Program-made: the position numbers and the translations under genes
NCBI GenBank assembly: GCA_035295225.1
Contig: DATGJI010000055.1
Span: 124,001-188,000, forward strand
DNA length: 64,000 bases
Direction of reading: 5' to 3'
DNA from: Candidatus Eremiobacteraceae bacterium
GTDB lineage: Bacteria > Vulcanimicrobiota > Vulcanimicrobiia > Eremiobacterales > Eremiobacteraceae
In this document: positions 33,701 to 40,932 of the stretch, one piece after another
How positions within the stretch are numbered: position 1 is the stretch's first letter
Layout of the letters: every line of letters begins with the position of its first letter
The notes under the pieces: model-generated
Seen by the model: the letters and a program-made list of their open reading frames with translations, nothing else
Databases searched by the model: none
Told to the model about the DNA's origin: nothing

Positions 33701-33791
33701 TGCGGCCGAACTCGTAGCGCGGGCCGACAAAGGTATGTATGCCGATAAGAAGCGGCATGGCTCGACGCCCGCGGGGTTCACCGCGCGGTAG
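30735..33791 (+). CDS. Multi-GAF diguanylate cyclase (GGDEF)
   Basis: About 1018 residues if translation starts at the CTG at 30735, which follows AAGGAG by nine bases; a GTG at 30777 and an ATG at 30825 are alternatives. It carries a degenerate N-terminal GAF-like region and four clearer GAF domains with coiled-coil linkers (LPKQGAATEHETIELRKESA, RVIGVMCVQSPRRNAYTPEH; SMLAYPLAFGGQVLGVLSIE; IVPLVVESRVIGTLSVNSTT). The C-terminal GGDEF domain begins after YGRAKERANEDSLTGLFNHR. GGDEF is intact at 935-939 (RYGGDEFLVILP), and an RTTD at the inhibitory-site position five residues earlier suggests product feedback. It makes c-di-GMP in the cytoplasm. No membrane segment or EAL domain is present. It is probably co-transcribed with the cyclase. 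Confidence 0.92.
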   Translation: MNDSNAAAPNQHGSVEEASRQAASDIAWSAMAWLGCSEVEVDLFDDATSTYVPAGQTSARGDAVQRSRRLATEDVARLLPFGTVLLAVEELSAVAGPLGDALADLGAASALIVRLDKGRRALGLVVCAYAEPRSFTAEDQRQVAGFARVSAASLDFARRTSLALDRADRLATLLDSAAAFAGELDLESLFASIHVQIQRLMDAPAFYVAVASTDTGMLQTEYAVDCGQRLHPDSPRQIDSIAAEVFTSGKPLVLESSPLPKQGAATEHETIELRKESALLVPMQLRDRVIGVMCVQSPRRNAYTPEHVELLIEVAEHASTAIQNAGIFREERRRTEELTVLHRLATLTSSEDDLDRVMAAIVAEAAAVFHADAASIALEDESGLFVAVADHGLSEDFRRRRVIDGDALRLLFGDPPTDRFFSAERFDAVGQADLLNAEGIASVSLAPLVYRSRLVGCLAFYGRQRSVRLSVGESRLAQLFADQASAALERARAGRNLHERVEDEAFLARVGHTLTSRLEVDSAGVLSMLRDHFGYRYLSIFTLEADSSSLVLGASLGYAHDALRLAPHAMSDGIVGAVAQANEAIYVPDVTTDPRYVAGAAEIRSMLAYPLAFGGQVLGVLSIESPIIDGFSSRDRRIISAFADRCAIALSNARQYATATARLTALDLARAELERHAQHLERRQSELKLINAVSAAVSGTLDLERLLQTAARSIAKGLRMERVAVGILSDDQSHLEIAVEYRSDGVPATVGAKLPVRRRSALAEVIFERRIVSADDLQSDPVMRDCRDWINERHLISGAIVPLVVESRVIGTLSVNSTTETRLLTADELGVLETAANQIAVGIRNARLYGRAKERANEDSLTGLFNHRYLQERLDNELARAERAAQPLAIVLFDLNNFKSFNDNFGHQAGDEVLRFVATALTSCLRTTDIAGRYGGDEFLVILPQADEGGARLLLNRLHNKIERRDAGFPPIPIEMSAGIAVYPRDGNDAAELVARADKGMYADKKRHGSTPAGFTAR

Positions 33792-33831
33792 GCGCTCGTT
33801 AACGCCGACTCTCATCCCGGTCGCCATCGTG

Positions 33832-33861
33832 TTTACCCGTGCTCAACGACCGTGATATACT
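33832..33861 (+). promoter_or_regulatory. Promoter of the Uma2-family gene
   Basis: A -35-like TTTACC (33832-33837) and a -10 TATACT (33856-33861) with an 18-base spacer. The ATG is at 33877, so the untranslated leader would be only about nine bases; no ribosome-binding site is visible. Confidence 0.65.
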
Positions 33862-33876
33862 CTGCGTGCCGACACC

Positions 33877-34419
33877 ATGCGTGAAATCGTTTTGCCGGAA
33901 ACCAAGCCGGCGCTCGAATGGGTCAACGGCCGGGCCCTCCAAAAGGTGAGCCCGCAGCGGAAGCATGCGCTCGCTCAAAGCGTTTTTGTTTCGGCGCTTC
34001 TTGCTTGGGCGATGGAGCATGGGACGGGCCGTGTCGGCACGGAATGGGAATTTCGCGTACAGCCGCCTGGCGAAGATCGCCGGCCGCTCGTGCCCGACGT
34101 CGCGTACCTATCGTACGACACGTTGTCGTACGAAGCAGATGATGAGGCCGACATTCCGCGCGTGGCGCCTGACGCCGCGGTGGAAATCATGTCGCCGGGT
34201 GATCTGGGGCGCGATATCGAGGAAAAAATCCGCGTGTATCTGGCCGCCGGTGCGAGCGTCGTGTTCCTGGTCGACACGAATGCTCGGGCCGTCACCGCGT
34301 GTGATCGCATCGGACGCGTCACGTTCGACGATCGGATGATGCTGTCACACAGCGCTCTCCCGAACTTTTCGATGAGCGTCCGATCGTTGTTCGAGCAACC
34401 AAAACCCAGAGGGCGTTAA
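33877..34419 (+). CDS. Uma2 family protein (DUF820, PD-(D/E)XK endonuclease-like fold)
   Basis: A 180-residue protein with the family pattern: EWVNGRALQKVSPQRKHALA near the start, WEFRVQ, VPDVAYLS (catalytic Asp of the nuclease-like core), AVEIMSPGD (the ExxSP motif), IEEKIRVYLAAGASVVFLVD, and ALPNFSMSVRSLF at the end. Uma2 genes are scattered, often mobile, and abundant in cyanobacteria and some uncultured phyla; their cellular role is not established. It stands alone between the diguanylate cyclase and the converging ribosomal operon. I would not treat it as a demonstrated nuclease or toxin. Confidence 0.9.
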   Translation: MREIVLPETKPALEWVNGRALQKVSPQRKHALAQSVFVSALLAWAMEHGTGRVGTEWEFRVQPPGEDRRPLVPDVAYLSYDTLSYEADDEADIPRVAPDAAVEIMSPGDLGRDIEEKIRVYLAAGASVVFLVDTNARAVTACDRIGRVTFDDRMMLSHSALPNFSMSVRSLFEQPKPRGR

Positions 34420-34448
34420 AACGAAGAAAGGCCGGCGTCGGCCGGCCC
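34418..34448 (-). terminator. Terminator of the rplM-rpsI operon
   Basis: A 7-bp all-GC stem, GGCCGGC (34430-34436) with GCCGGCC (34441-34447), and a GTCG loop. Read on the minus strand it is followed by the T-rich tail TTTCTTCGTTTT. It also overlaps the 3' end of the converging Uma2 gene. Confidence 0.75.
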
Positions 34449-34470
34449 TTCTCGAGTATCGTGCTCGCGA

Positions 34471-34872
34471 TTACCGCTTGCTGAACTGGAAGCGTTTGCG
34501 AGCGCGCTTGCGCCCGTATTTCTTCGATTCTTTCTCGCGCGGATCGCGAGTCAACAATCCGGCCTTGCGAAGCACCGGACGAAGGCTCTCATCCATCTGC
34601 ACGAGTGCGCGAGCGACGCCGTGACGGATCGCGCCTGCTTGACCGGTCAGCCCACCGCCGTGCGCTGTCACTTCAACCTTGAATCGCTCGAGGCTGTTCG
34701 TGGCCTCGAGCGGCTGCCGAACTATCTGCATGAGTGAATCGCGGCCGAAGTATTCGTTGGCAGGGCGCTCGTTCACGCTGATCTCGCCCTTGCCGAGGGT
34801 GACGCGGACGCGCGCGACCGCGCGTTTGCGGCGGCCTGTGCCGCCATGGACATCGCCGGTTGTGTGTGCCAT
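34471..34872 (-). CDS. rpsI: 30S ribosomal protein S9
   Basis: A 133-residue protein with the S9 pattern: [57 protein letters not shown] and the basic tail [16 protein letters not shown] that reaches the P-site tRNA. The ATG overlaps the rplM stop by one base (TGATG), the normal rplM-rpsI arrangement. Expected length and no oddities. Confidence 0.97.
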   Translation of the reverse strand: MAHTTGDVHGGTGRRKRAVARVRVTLGKGEISVNERPANEYFGRDSLMQIVRQPLEATNSLERFKVEVTAHGGGLTGQAGAIRHGVARALVQMDESLRPVLRKAGLLTRDPREKESKKYGRKRARKRFQFSKR

Positions 34873-35303
34873 CAGACCGTCTTCAACTCTTTCGGAGCTT
34901 GCGCTGTATGCTCGTGCTCTGGGCCGGCGAACACTCGCAGGCGCTTGAGCCGTGTAGCCCGCAATTTGTTGCCCGGCAGCATGCCGCGCACGGCGCCTTC
35001 GATGATGCGGGTTGGGTGCGTGGCGCGGATTTCGCCCGCGGTGCGCTCGGTCAGACCGCCGGGAAACTGCGAGTGCTTATAATAGACTTTGTCCGTCCAC
35101 TTCTTGCCGGTGAGGTGGACGTGCTCGGCATTGACGACCACGACGAAGTCGCCGGTGTCGGCATGCGGTGTGTAATCGGGTTTGTGCTTACCCTGCAGGA
35201 CGACGGCGATCCGAGTGGCCAGGCGTCCGAGAGTTTTTCCTTTGGCGTCGACGACGTACCAGGTACGTTCGACGCCGTTTTTCGCAAGCAAGGGAGTGCG
35301 CAT
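34872..35303 (-). CDS. rplM: 50S ribosomal protein L13
   Basis: A 143-residue protein with typical L13 features: [49 protein letters not shown], and [20 protein letters not shown] followed by [14 protein letters not shown]. First gene of the L13-S9 operon, with a strong promoter at 35371-35399. Confidence 0.97.
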   Translation of the reverse strand: MRTPLLAKNGVERTWYVVDAKGKTLGRLATRIAVVLQGKHKPDYTPHADTGDFVVVVNAEHVHLTGKKWTDKVYYKHSQFPGGLTERTAGEIRATHPTRIIEGAVRGMLPGNKLRATRLKRLRVFAGPEHEHTAQAPKELKTV

Positions 35304-35370
35304 AGTTGGTGTTAGCGGACCTTGAACATCAGAAGATGGAAGCCGTAGCGAACGCTAGGCGAACCTTGCT

Positions 35371-35399
35371 ATCATACGTGACGCCCGCAGTCCAGTCAA
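35371..35399 (-). promoter_or_regulatory. rplM: Promoter of the rplM-rpsI operon
   Basis: On the minus strand TTGACT (35394-35399) and TATGAT (35371-35376) with a 17-base spacer: a near-perfect housekeeping promoter. The leader to the rplM start is about 60 bases. I did not recognise a ribosomal-protein-binding fold in it. Confidence 0.85.
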
Positions 35400-35418
35400 G
35401 GCCGCTCCTGTCCCGCTG

Positions 35419-35562
35419 ATGTAGGGCGGACCTTTATGGTCCGCCGTTTGCCGATGTAGGGCGGACCTTTATGGTCCGCCGTTTGCCGGTGTAGGGCGGA
35501 CCTTCATGATCCGCCGGCGCGCCATAAAGGCGCGCCCTACATTCGCCGACGCTAGTCGGCCC
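35419..35562. repeat. Repeat cluster: three A units, one variant A unit, one partial B unit
   Basis: Canonical A units at 35421-35445 and 35456-35480, an A unit with loop changes (CTTCATGAT) at 35491-35515, the GGCGCGCC-stem variant at 35516-35540, and a short B hairpin (GCCGAC, GCTA, GTCGGC) near 35546-35561. They fill the space between the ribosomal promoter and the end of the M50 protease gene. As at 3264, the canonical and GCGCGCC variants stand together. Confidence 0.9.
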
Positions 35563-35602
35563 GCGGTCGCGATTGCGACCAATGGGCAGGCGATGCCTCA
35601 CC

Positions 35603-36523
35603 CTAATGACCTGCGGCGACGGCGGCTGCGTGCCAACCAACGGCAGCAAGCGCCGCAAGCCCGAAATACGCGACGGCGATGGCGATCCTCTCACGGCTCG
35701 GCACTTGGTAGTACGGATCGGTCGCGGTCGCCGGGTGAAACGCCGCCGCGATGCGCTGCCACGAAAGCGCGATCATCACAGCGATGAACGCGATGCCCGG
35801 GCCGGGCCGCAACAATGCAAAGGCGAGCGCTCCGGCGAGACCGACGACCCAGAGCTTCGGCGAAAGAGCTGCCACGACGCGGCCGCCATCGAGCGGTATG
35901 ATCGGCAGCAGGTTGAACAAGTTGATGAAATAGGCGGCGGACGCAAGCGCAAACCAGATCTTCCCGCCGCCTTGCAAACCCACGATATGGCAGACAGCGG
36001 CGCCCGCGGTGCCAAGCAGCGGGCCCGCGATAGCGATCTCCGCCTCGATGCGCGCGTTCGGCGGCATCTCGCGCATCGCCACGAACGCCCCAAAAAATGG
36101 GATGAATATCGGCACGCTCGCTTTGATGCCGCGCGCGTACAGCGCGATCACGTGGCCCATCTCGTGCACGAAGATCAGCAAGACGAAGCCGGTCGCAAAC
36201 GGCCAACCGAAGACTGTGGACCAAAGCCAGATGCTCAGAATGAGCGAACCGCTCGACAACAGCAGTTTGCCCGCGATCAGTATCCACTTGAGATTGAGCA
36301 GTAGCAGCAGCGCGCCTTTGAACTTGGCGGCGAGCGCGAGCAGCGTTGCCATGAACCCGACAGCCCCGGCTCCCGCAGCACTATTGCGCGACGACGTGCC
36401 GTCGTGCGCCGGCGGTGTGCTGTCTTGCGACGTGTGCGGCGCGGCGTGCGTTGCGGTGACGATCCGGTAGCCGGGAGGAAGCAACTCTGGCGGCAATCCG
36501 CCGCTCTGATCAGCTGGAGTCAT
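35603..36523 (-). CDS. M50 family (site-2 protease type) zinc metalloprotease
   Basis: A 306-residue membrane protein from the ATG at 36523; a TTG at 36568 is the alternative. A polar, proline-rich N-terminus of about 50 residues precedes the helices. Zinc-binding HEMGH (120-124) lies in a helix (FVLLIFVHEMGHVIALYARG), and the second motif is LLPIIPLDGGRVV, where the usual NxxPxxxxDG is kept. The family cleaves substrates inside membranes, often in sigma-factor or pheromone signalling. No anti-sigma factor or partner is adjacent, so the substrate is unknown. Confidence 0.92.
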   Translation of the reverse strand: MTPADQSGGLPPELLPPGYRIVTATHAAPHTSQDSTPPAHDGTSSRNSAAGAGAVGFMATLLALAAKFKGALLLLLNLKWILIAGKLLLSSGSLILSIWLWSTVFGWPFATGFVLLIFVHEMGHVIALYARGIKASVPIFIPFFGAFVAMREMPPNARIEAEIAIAGPLLGTAGAAVCHIVGLQGGGKIWFALASAAYFINLFNLLPIIPLDGGRVVAALSPKLWVVGLAGALAFALLRPGPGIAFIAVMIALSWQRIAAAFHPATATDPYYQVPSRERIAIAVAYFGLAALAAVGWHAAAVAAGH

Positions 36524-36570
36524 GACTTGTATCGCATTCGATGACGCGCCCGACCGGTCCCATGCCAAGA

Positions 36571-36596
36571 GAGCCGACTGGCGTCGGCCCCTTCAG
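36571..36596. repeat. Repeat B, single copy
   Basis: A repeat B unit (GCCGAC, TGGC, GTCGGCCCC, then TTCAG) between the M50 protease start and the truA stop at 36611. In truA transcripts it would form a 3' hairpin, possibly acting as terminator. Confidence 0.85.
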
Positions 36597-36610
36597 AAGA
36601 TCCAACATCA

Positions 36611-37375
36611 TCAGAGCGGCTCCGCATAGTGTACGCGCTCGAGGTAGAGCGCGTGGGCCGGCGCGGTGAAGCCCGCGTCCCTTCGCGTTGCGGGCGCAAG
36701 CAGCCGCGCGATATCCGCCGGCGCGCGTCGGCCGCGCCCGACCTCGATCAACGTGCCGACGGTTATGCGCACCATATTATGGAGAAAGGAGTCGGCGGTC
36801 ATCCAGATGTCGATCATATCTCCGTCGAGATCGAGGGTGAGTGACGTCACCGCACGCCGCGTGACGGCGCCGGGCGGCACCGTCGCGCAGAATGCCGCGA
36901 AGTCGTGCTCGCCCACGAGCATGGCCGCGCCGGCCTTCATCGCTTCGATGTCGAGCCGCGCACCGACGTGGAATGCGCGGCCCCGCTCGAGCGGCGACGG
37001 CGCCGGCCGGTTCAATATCCGGTAACGATACGTTCGAGCAAGCGCGCTACGCCGCGCAGAGAAGTCCGCGTCGCGTTCGACAGCACGGAGCACTGCGATG
37101 TGCGATTCGCGCAGCATACCGCTCAATGCGACCGGCATGCGCCGCAGATCGGTTGGCGCGGTCGTAACAAAAGAGACGACTTGTCCTCGCGCATGGACCC
37201 CGGCATCGGTCCGGCCGGCGACGACCACTTGGACGTCATGGCCGAGCAACGCGGTCAGCGCGCGGTCGAGCGCTCCCGCCACCGTGGGCAGATCCGTTTG
37301 ACGTTGCATGCCGTGTGAGAACGCGCCGTCGTACTCGACCACGAGGGCTATCGTGCGTGAACCCGGTTGCGTCAC
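36611..37375 (-). CDS. truA: tRNA pseudouridine synthase A
   Basis: A 254-residue protein. The GTG at 37375 overlaps the lysS stop by four bases, giving MTQPGSRTIALVVEYDGAFS. The catalytic Asp is in AGRTDAGVHARGQV, and the TruA signatures FHVGARLD, ADSFLHNMVRITVGTLIEVG and the C-terminal PAHALYLERVHY are present. It modifies U38-40 of tRNA anticodon arms. Last gene of the greA-lysS-truA run. Confidence 0.96.
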   Translation of the reverse strand: MTQPGSRTIALVVEYDGAFSHGMQRQTDLPTVAGALDRALTALLGHDVQVVVAGRTDAGVHARGQVVSFVTTAPTDLRRMPVALSGMLRESHIAVLRAVERDADFSARRSALARTYRYRILNRPAPSPLERGRAFHVGARLDIEAMKAGAAMLVGEHDFAAFCATVPPGAVTRRAVTSLTLDLDGDMIDIWMTADSFLHNMVRITVGTLIEVGRGRRAPADIARLLAPATRRDAGFTAPAHALYLERVHYAEPL

Positions 37376-38868
37376 TCGGGCCGCTGGAGCGGGAACAACA
37401 AGACGTCGCGGATCGATGTCTGACCGGTCAGGAGCATGACGAGGCGGTCGATACCGTATCCGATGCCGCCGGTGGGCGGCAGACCATATTCGAGCGCGTG
37501 CACGTAGTCCCAATCGGGTTCAGGCGCTTCGGCGTCGCCCGCCGCGCGATCCGCGACCTGTGACTCAAAACGCCGGCGCTGGTCATCCGGATCGTTCAAT
37601 TCCGAAAATGCGTTGGCCACTTCCATGTGTGCTATGAAGAGCTCAAAGCGCTCGACGAGAGCCGGATCGTCGCGTTTCCGCTTCGCGAGCGGTGAAAGCA
37701 CAACCGGTTGGTCCGTGACGAACGTCGGGTCAGCCAGATGCGGCTCGACGACTTTCTCAAAGATCTTGTCGATGATGTGCGCGTGGCTGTCTCTGGGGGT
37801 GACGTCCAACGCGAGCTTGCGCGCAAGCGCTCGCGCGCGATCACCGTCGAGGATGTCTTCGCGACCGATATCGCCGTAGCGCTGCAGCGCTTCGAGATAA
37901 GCGATGCGGCCGAACGGTCTCCGTAGTTGGATCTTGCCGTCGGCGAATTCGTGCTCGCCGCGGATGCCGGCGGCTTCGGCCATATGAAGGATGAGATCTT
38001 CCGTCAGCCTGAGCATGCCCTCGACGTCGGTGTACGCCTCGTACAGTTCGAGCATCGTGAACTCCGGATTGTGTGTCCGATCGATGCCCTCGTTGCGAAA
38101 TGTGCGACCGACTTCGTAGACCTTCTCCATGCCGCCCACGATGCAACGCTTCAAGTTGAGTTCCGTGGCGATGCGCAGCTGAAGCGGCAGACCGAGTGCG
38201 TTCGAATGCGTCAGGAACGGTCTGGCGTTTGCGCCGCCGGCCACGGTGAGCAGGGTGGGAGTCTCGACTTCGAAGTAGCCGCGCGCATCGAGAAAGCGCC
38301 GCGCTGCGGCGATGATCCGGCTGCGCAGCAGCATCGTGTCGAGAACGGGGCGGTTGACGATCATGTCGACGTAGCGGCGCCTGTAGCGCGTCTCGGGATC
38401 GGTGAGGCCGTGGAATTTTTCGGGAAGAGGCCGGAGGGCTTTGGAGAGCACGGTGAGTTCCCGCGCGCCGACCGTCAATTCGCCGGTCTTGGTCCGAAAC
38501 GGCTCGCCGACAACGCCGACGATGTCACCGCGGTCGAGGTCATCCACGAGCTCGAACGCTGCGCCGAGATCTGCCTGACTGAAGAACACCTGGATACGGC
38601 CCGAGATGTCGTCGAAATCAGCGAACGCGACTTTCTTGCCCATGCGCCGCAGACTTCCCAGACGGCCGGCGACGCGCACGCTTGCGCCGGAGTGCGCGGC
38701 CGCCCCGAGCGAATCGTACTGTTCGCGCACGGCGGCGGCGGTATGCGAGCGTTGGAAAGTTGTGTGCGCGAACGGATCGTGGCCGGATGCCCTGAGCCGT
38801 TCGAGTTTGGCGCGACGAGCCGCGATAAGGTCGGCTTCGGTCGCGCCGACCTCGGGCTCTCGACTCAC
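37372..38868 (-). CDS. lysS: Lysyl-tRNA synthetase (class II)
   Basis: A 498-residue protein with a GTG start overlapping the greA stop by four bases. It contains the N-terminal OB-fold anticodon domain (VRVAGRLGSLRRMGKKVAFA) and the class II motifs: motif 1 RSRIIAAARRFLDARGYFEV, motif 2 (GRTFRNEGIDRTHNPEFTML) and motif 3 (GGIGYGIDRLVMLLTG). Normal length. It attaches lysine to tRNA-Lys in the cytoplasm. Confidence 0.97.
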   Translation of the reverse strand: MSREPEVGATEADLIAARRAKLERLRASGHDPFAHTTFQRSHTAAAVREQYDSLGAAAHSGASVRVAGRLGSLRRMGKKVAFADFDDISGRIQVFFSQADLGAAFELVDDLDRGDIVGVVGEPFRTKTGELTVGARELTVLSKALRPLPEKFHGLTDPETRYRRRYVDMIVNRPVLDTMLLRSRIIAAARRFLDARGYFEVETPTLLTVAGGANARPFLTHSNALGLPLQLRIATELNLKRCIVGGMEKVYEVGRTFRNEGIDRTHNPEFTMLELYEAYTDVEGMLRLTEDLILHMAEAAGIRGEHEFADGKIQLRRPFGRIAYLEALQRYGDIGREDILDGDRARALARKLALDVTPRDSHAHIIDKIFEKVVEPHLADPTFVTDQPVVLSPLAKRKRDDPALVERFELFIAHMEVANAFSELNDPDDQRRRFESQVADRAAGDAEAPEPDWDYVHALEYGLPPTGGIGYGIDRLVMLLTGQTSIRDVLLFPLQRPE

Positions 38869-39374
38869 GTAGCTTTCGCTTTGGCGCCGGTCTTACGATT
38901 GCCGCGGATCGAGATGATCTTGAGCTGGATCTCACCGCTAGGCGTGGTGGCGCTCACCGTCTGGCCCGGTTTCGCGCCGATGAGCGCTTGACCGATCGGC
39001 GACTCGTTGGAGATCTTCGCGTTGAGCGGATCGCTCTCCGTGGATCCGACGATCGTGTAGTCGAGGTCCGCACCGCTCGTCATGTTCTTGATCTTGACCG
39101 TGCTGCCCAGGTGGACTTCGTCGCCGCCGCCTTCGCTCTCTTGGATGATGCGGGCGTTGCGGATCATGGCCTCGAGTTTGAGGATACGCCCTTCGACGAA
39201 CGCCTGCTCTTGCTTGGCGTCTTCGTACTCCGCGTTTTCGGAGATGTCGCCGAACTCTTTGGCCTGGCGGATGCGGTCGTTGACTTCCTTACGATGGACG
39301 GTCTTCAAATCGTCCAGCTCGGCCTCGAGCTTGCGCAAGCCTTCTTCGGTGAGCAGGGTCTCTTTCTCGTTCAT
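38865..39374 (-). CDS. greA: Transcription elongation factor GreA
   Basis: A 169-residue protein with GGAGAG upstream of the ATG. The N-terminal coiled coil (LTEEGLRKLEAELDDLKTVH, then GDISENAEYEDAKQEQAF) carries the acidic tip residues that stimulate RNA cleavage by stalled polymerase. The C-terminal FKBP-like domain (VKIKNMTSGADLDYTIVGST, then ISNESPIGQALIGAKPGQ) is complete. First gene of greA-lysS-truA. A possible -10 TAGTAT lies near 39430 on the minus strand but I could not pair it with a convincing -35. Confidence 0.97.
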   Translation of the reverse strand: MNEKETLLTEEGLRKLEAELDDLKTVHRKEVNDRIRQAKEFGDISENAEYEDAKQEQAFVEGRILKLEAMIRNARIIQESEGGGDEVHLGSTVKIKNMTSGADLDYTIVGSTESDPLNAKISNESPIGQALIGAKPGQTVSATTPSGEIQLKIISIRGNRKTGAKAKAT

Positions 39375-39497
39375 CTTCTCTCCAGGTCGTCGCCAGCTTC
39401 AAAGCGGCGAAGTTGTGACAGCTCATGCGTATACTATCGTGGCTGTCCTCATTCGAAATTCACGAGAATTTTCTTCTATTCGTCGACTCTGTCTAAC

Positions 39498-39965
39498 CTA
39501 TTCCGTCGACGCACATATGTCCGTTAGCAAGACAAAAAGCTCCGACTTCTCCGAGGGGAATCTGTAGATGCCGCGGGCATCTACTATCCGTGCGGCCACG
39601 GAAGTCAATTCCCAACCAGTGAACTCCGATGCGACGCAAGTTGGCTGGGTGAGAATGCTCAGACCGTTCGCGCGGCCGAATTCCCGAACGCCGATCAGAC
39701 TTTTGTAGATGTCGACCGGCAAACTGTCGTTGGCCCACGCCCACAGCCAGGTTGAAGATCTCTTTGAAATGGACCCAGCTGCTTGAATGGTCGCTACTAC
39801 TTGGTTGTCCTGTGCAAGGGACGAAAACACGACCGTACCTTTGTCGAGATCGTAATAGTAATCGCCGAACCTGAAAATCCCGAAGCGCTCGGAAAGCGCC
39901 TCATTCTTTGAAGCCAACAAGTGGACGGCCTCATGCTTATACTTATCAAATTCGCGCGCTGTCAT
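39498..39965 (-). CDS. DUF6882-like protein, AT-richer than its neighbours
   Basis: A 155-residue soluble protein. The pattern KYKHEAVHLLASKNEALSER, then STWLWAWANDSLP, FGRANGLSILTQP and ELTSVAARIVDARGIYRFPS resembles the DUF6882 proteins (central WxWAWAN). Their function is unknown; they are patchily distributed and often next to immunity or accessory genes. The base composition is visibly less GC-rich than both flanks, and codons such as AAA, TAT and ATT are common, which suggests recent transfer. No partner gene is next to it. Confidence 0.72.
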   Translation of the reverse strand: MTAREFDKYKHEAVHLLASKNEALSERFGIFRFGDYYYDLDKGTVVFSSLAQDNQVVATIQAAGSISKRSSTWLWAWANDSLPVDIYKSLIGVREFGRANGLSILTQPTCVASEFTGWELTSVAARIVDARGIYRFPSEKSELFVLLTDICASTE

Positions 39966-40005
39966 GCAAAGCGATCCGCCTCTTGATTTTACCCGTGGAT
40001 GAGCA

Positions 40006-40932
40006 TTAGGTCGCTGTGGTTCGTACGGGGTCGAGACGTTCGATGCGCGGCTTGAAGTCTAACTGGCGCAAGACTTTCATGTAGTCGTCCGCGCTGACGT
40101 CCTTCCACTGCTTGCCAAGCAGCGCAAGCAGCGCAGCCTCCATCACATTTGTGCCGAACGAGCGGCCGCCCAGCGACGGCGTGCTGGTGACGAGCGTGCT
40201 GACGCCGCGCACGCGCAGCTCTTCGACATTTGACGGCGTGATCGTATTGGTGAGCACGATTTTGCCGGCGAGATTGTCGGGCATGAATTGTCTGATGAAA
40301 TGGAAGTCCCCGGCGATCACTTTTGCCTGTTCGAAGTACTGCGGAAATTTCGGCGTCGGCGGACGCTCTTGTTTCTTCCCCGTCGGATAGAAGAACTGAA
40401 ACGGCAGCTTGCACGCGTCGGGCAGATACTTCTCGGCTAACGCTTCGAATTCGGCGAGCGAGGTCACCGGTTTGTCCAGGCCAAGCGCGAAGATGAAATC
40501 GCCGAACATCACCTGCGCGCCGGCGTCGCACAAGGCTTGCGCCATCCCGAAGCGATCGAGCGCGCTGACCATCAGCACCGGCGTGCCGCGGAAATCCACG
40601 ATCCCATGCTCTTGTAGGTAGCGAACCGTTTCGCGCTCGAGCGTGTTCTTCAGACCGCTGCCGTCCGCGACCGGCGTCTTCTTCACGGCGTCGAGCATGC
40701 GCAGGCCGTCGCGCAGCGCGTAGCGCTTGGCTCCGGCGAAGAGATAAACATCGATGCCGCCGAGCCCTATCGCGTCGACGTTCCCGTCAAGCTCGTGAAG
40801 CGCGGCGATCGCGCGTTCCAATGAGCCGTCGAAGCCCACGCGCCGTATGTCAAATCGTTCGCCGAGCCAATCGACTTCGACCCGGTGATCGCGCGTCGAC
40901 GATCCCAGGCTCACCGAGACCACCTGTTTCAT
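40006..40932 (-). CDS. Quinate/shikimate-dehydrogenase-like protein of the acyl-reductase-like operon
   Basis: A 308-residue protein, MKQVVSVSLGSSTRDHRVEV. It contains DAIGLGGIDVYLFAGAKRYA, a central segment VLMVSALDRFGMAQALCDAG that could be a degenerate Rossmann turn, and IVLTNTITPSNVEELRVRGV. Similar proteins in Firmicutes are annotated as quinate 5-dehydrogenase, but I see no evidence of quinate chemistry here. The start overlaps the upstream dehydrogenase gene by four bases (ATGA), so the two are translated together and probably work as a pair. Function should be regarded as unknown. Confidence 0.68.
   Translation of the reverse strand: MKQVVSVSLGSSTRDHRVEVDWLGERFDIRRVGFDGSLERAIAALHELDGNVDAIGLGGIDVYLFAGAKRYALRDGLRMLDAVKKTPVADGSGLKNTLERETVRYLQEHGIVDFRGTPVLMVSALDRFGMAQALCDAGAQVMFGDFIFALGLDKPVTSLAEFEALAEKYLPDACKLPFQFFYPTGKKQERPPTPKFPQYFEQAKVIAGDFHFIRQFMPDNLAGKIVLTNTITPSNVEELRVRGVSTLVTSTPSLGGRSFGTNVMEAALLALLGKQWKDVSADDYMKVLRQLDFKPRIERLDPVRTTAT

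Noticed and set aside
33877-34419. Uma2 gene as toxin or restriction nuclease
   Set aside because: The fold is nuclease-like but no antitoxin, methylase or partner is adjacent and family function is not established.
40006-40932. True quinate dehydrogenase of aromatic catabolism
   Set aside because: No dehydroquinase, shikimate or protocatechuate genes are nearby, and the nucleotide-binding motif is degenerate; only the name resemblance supports it.
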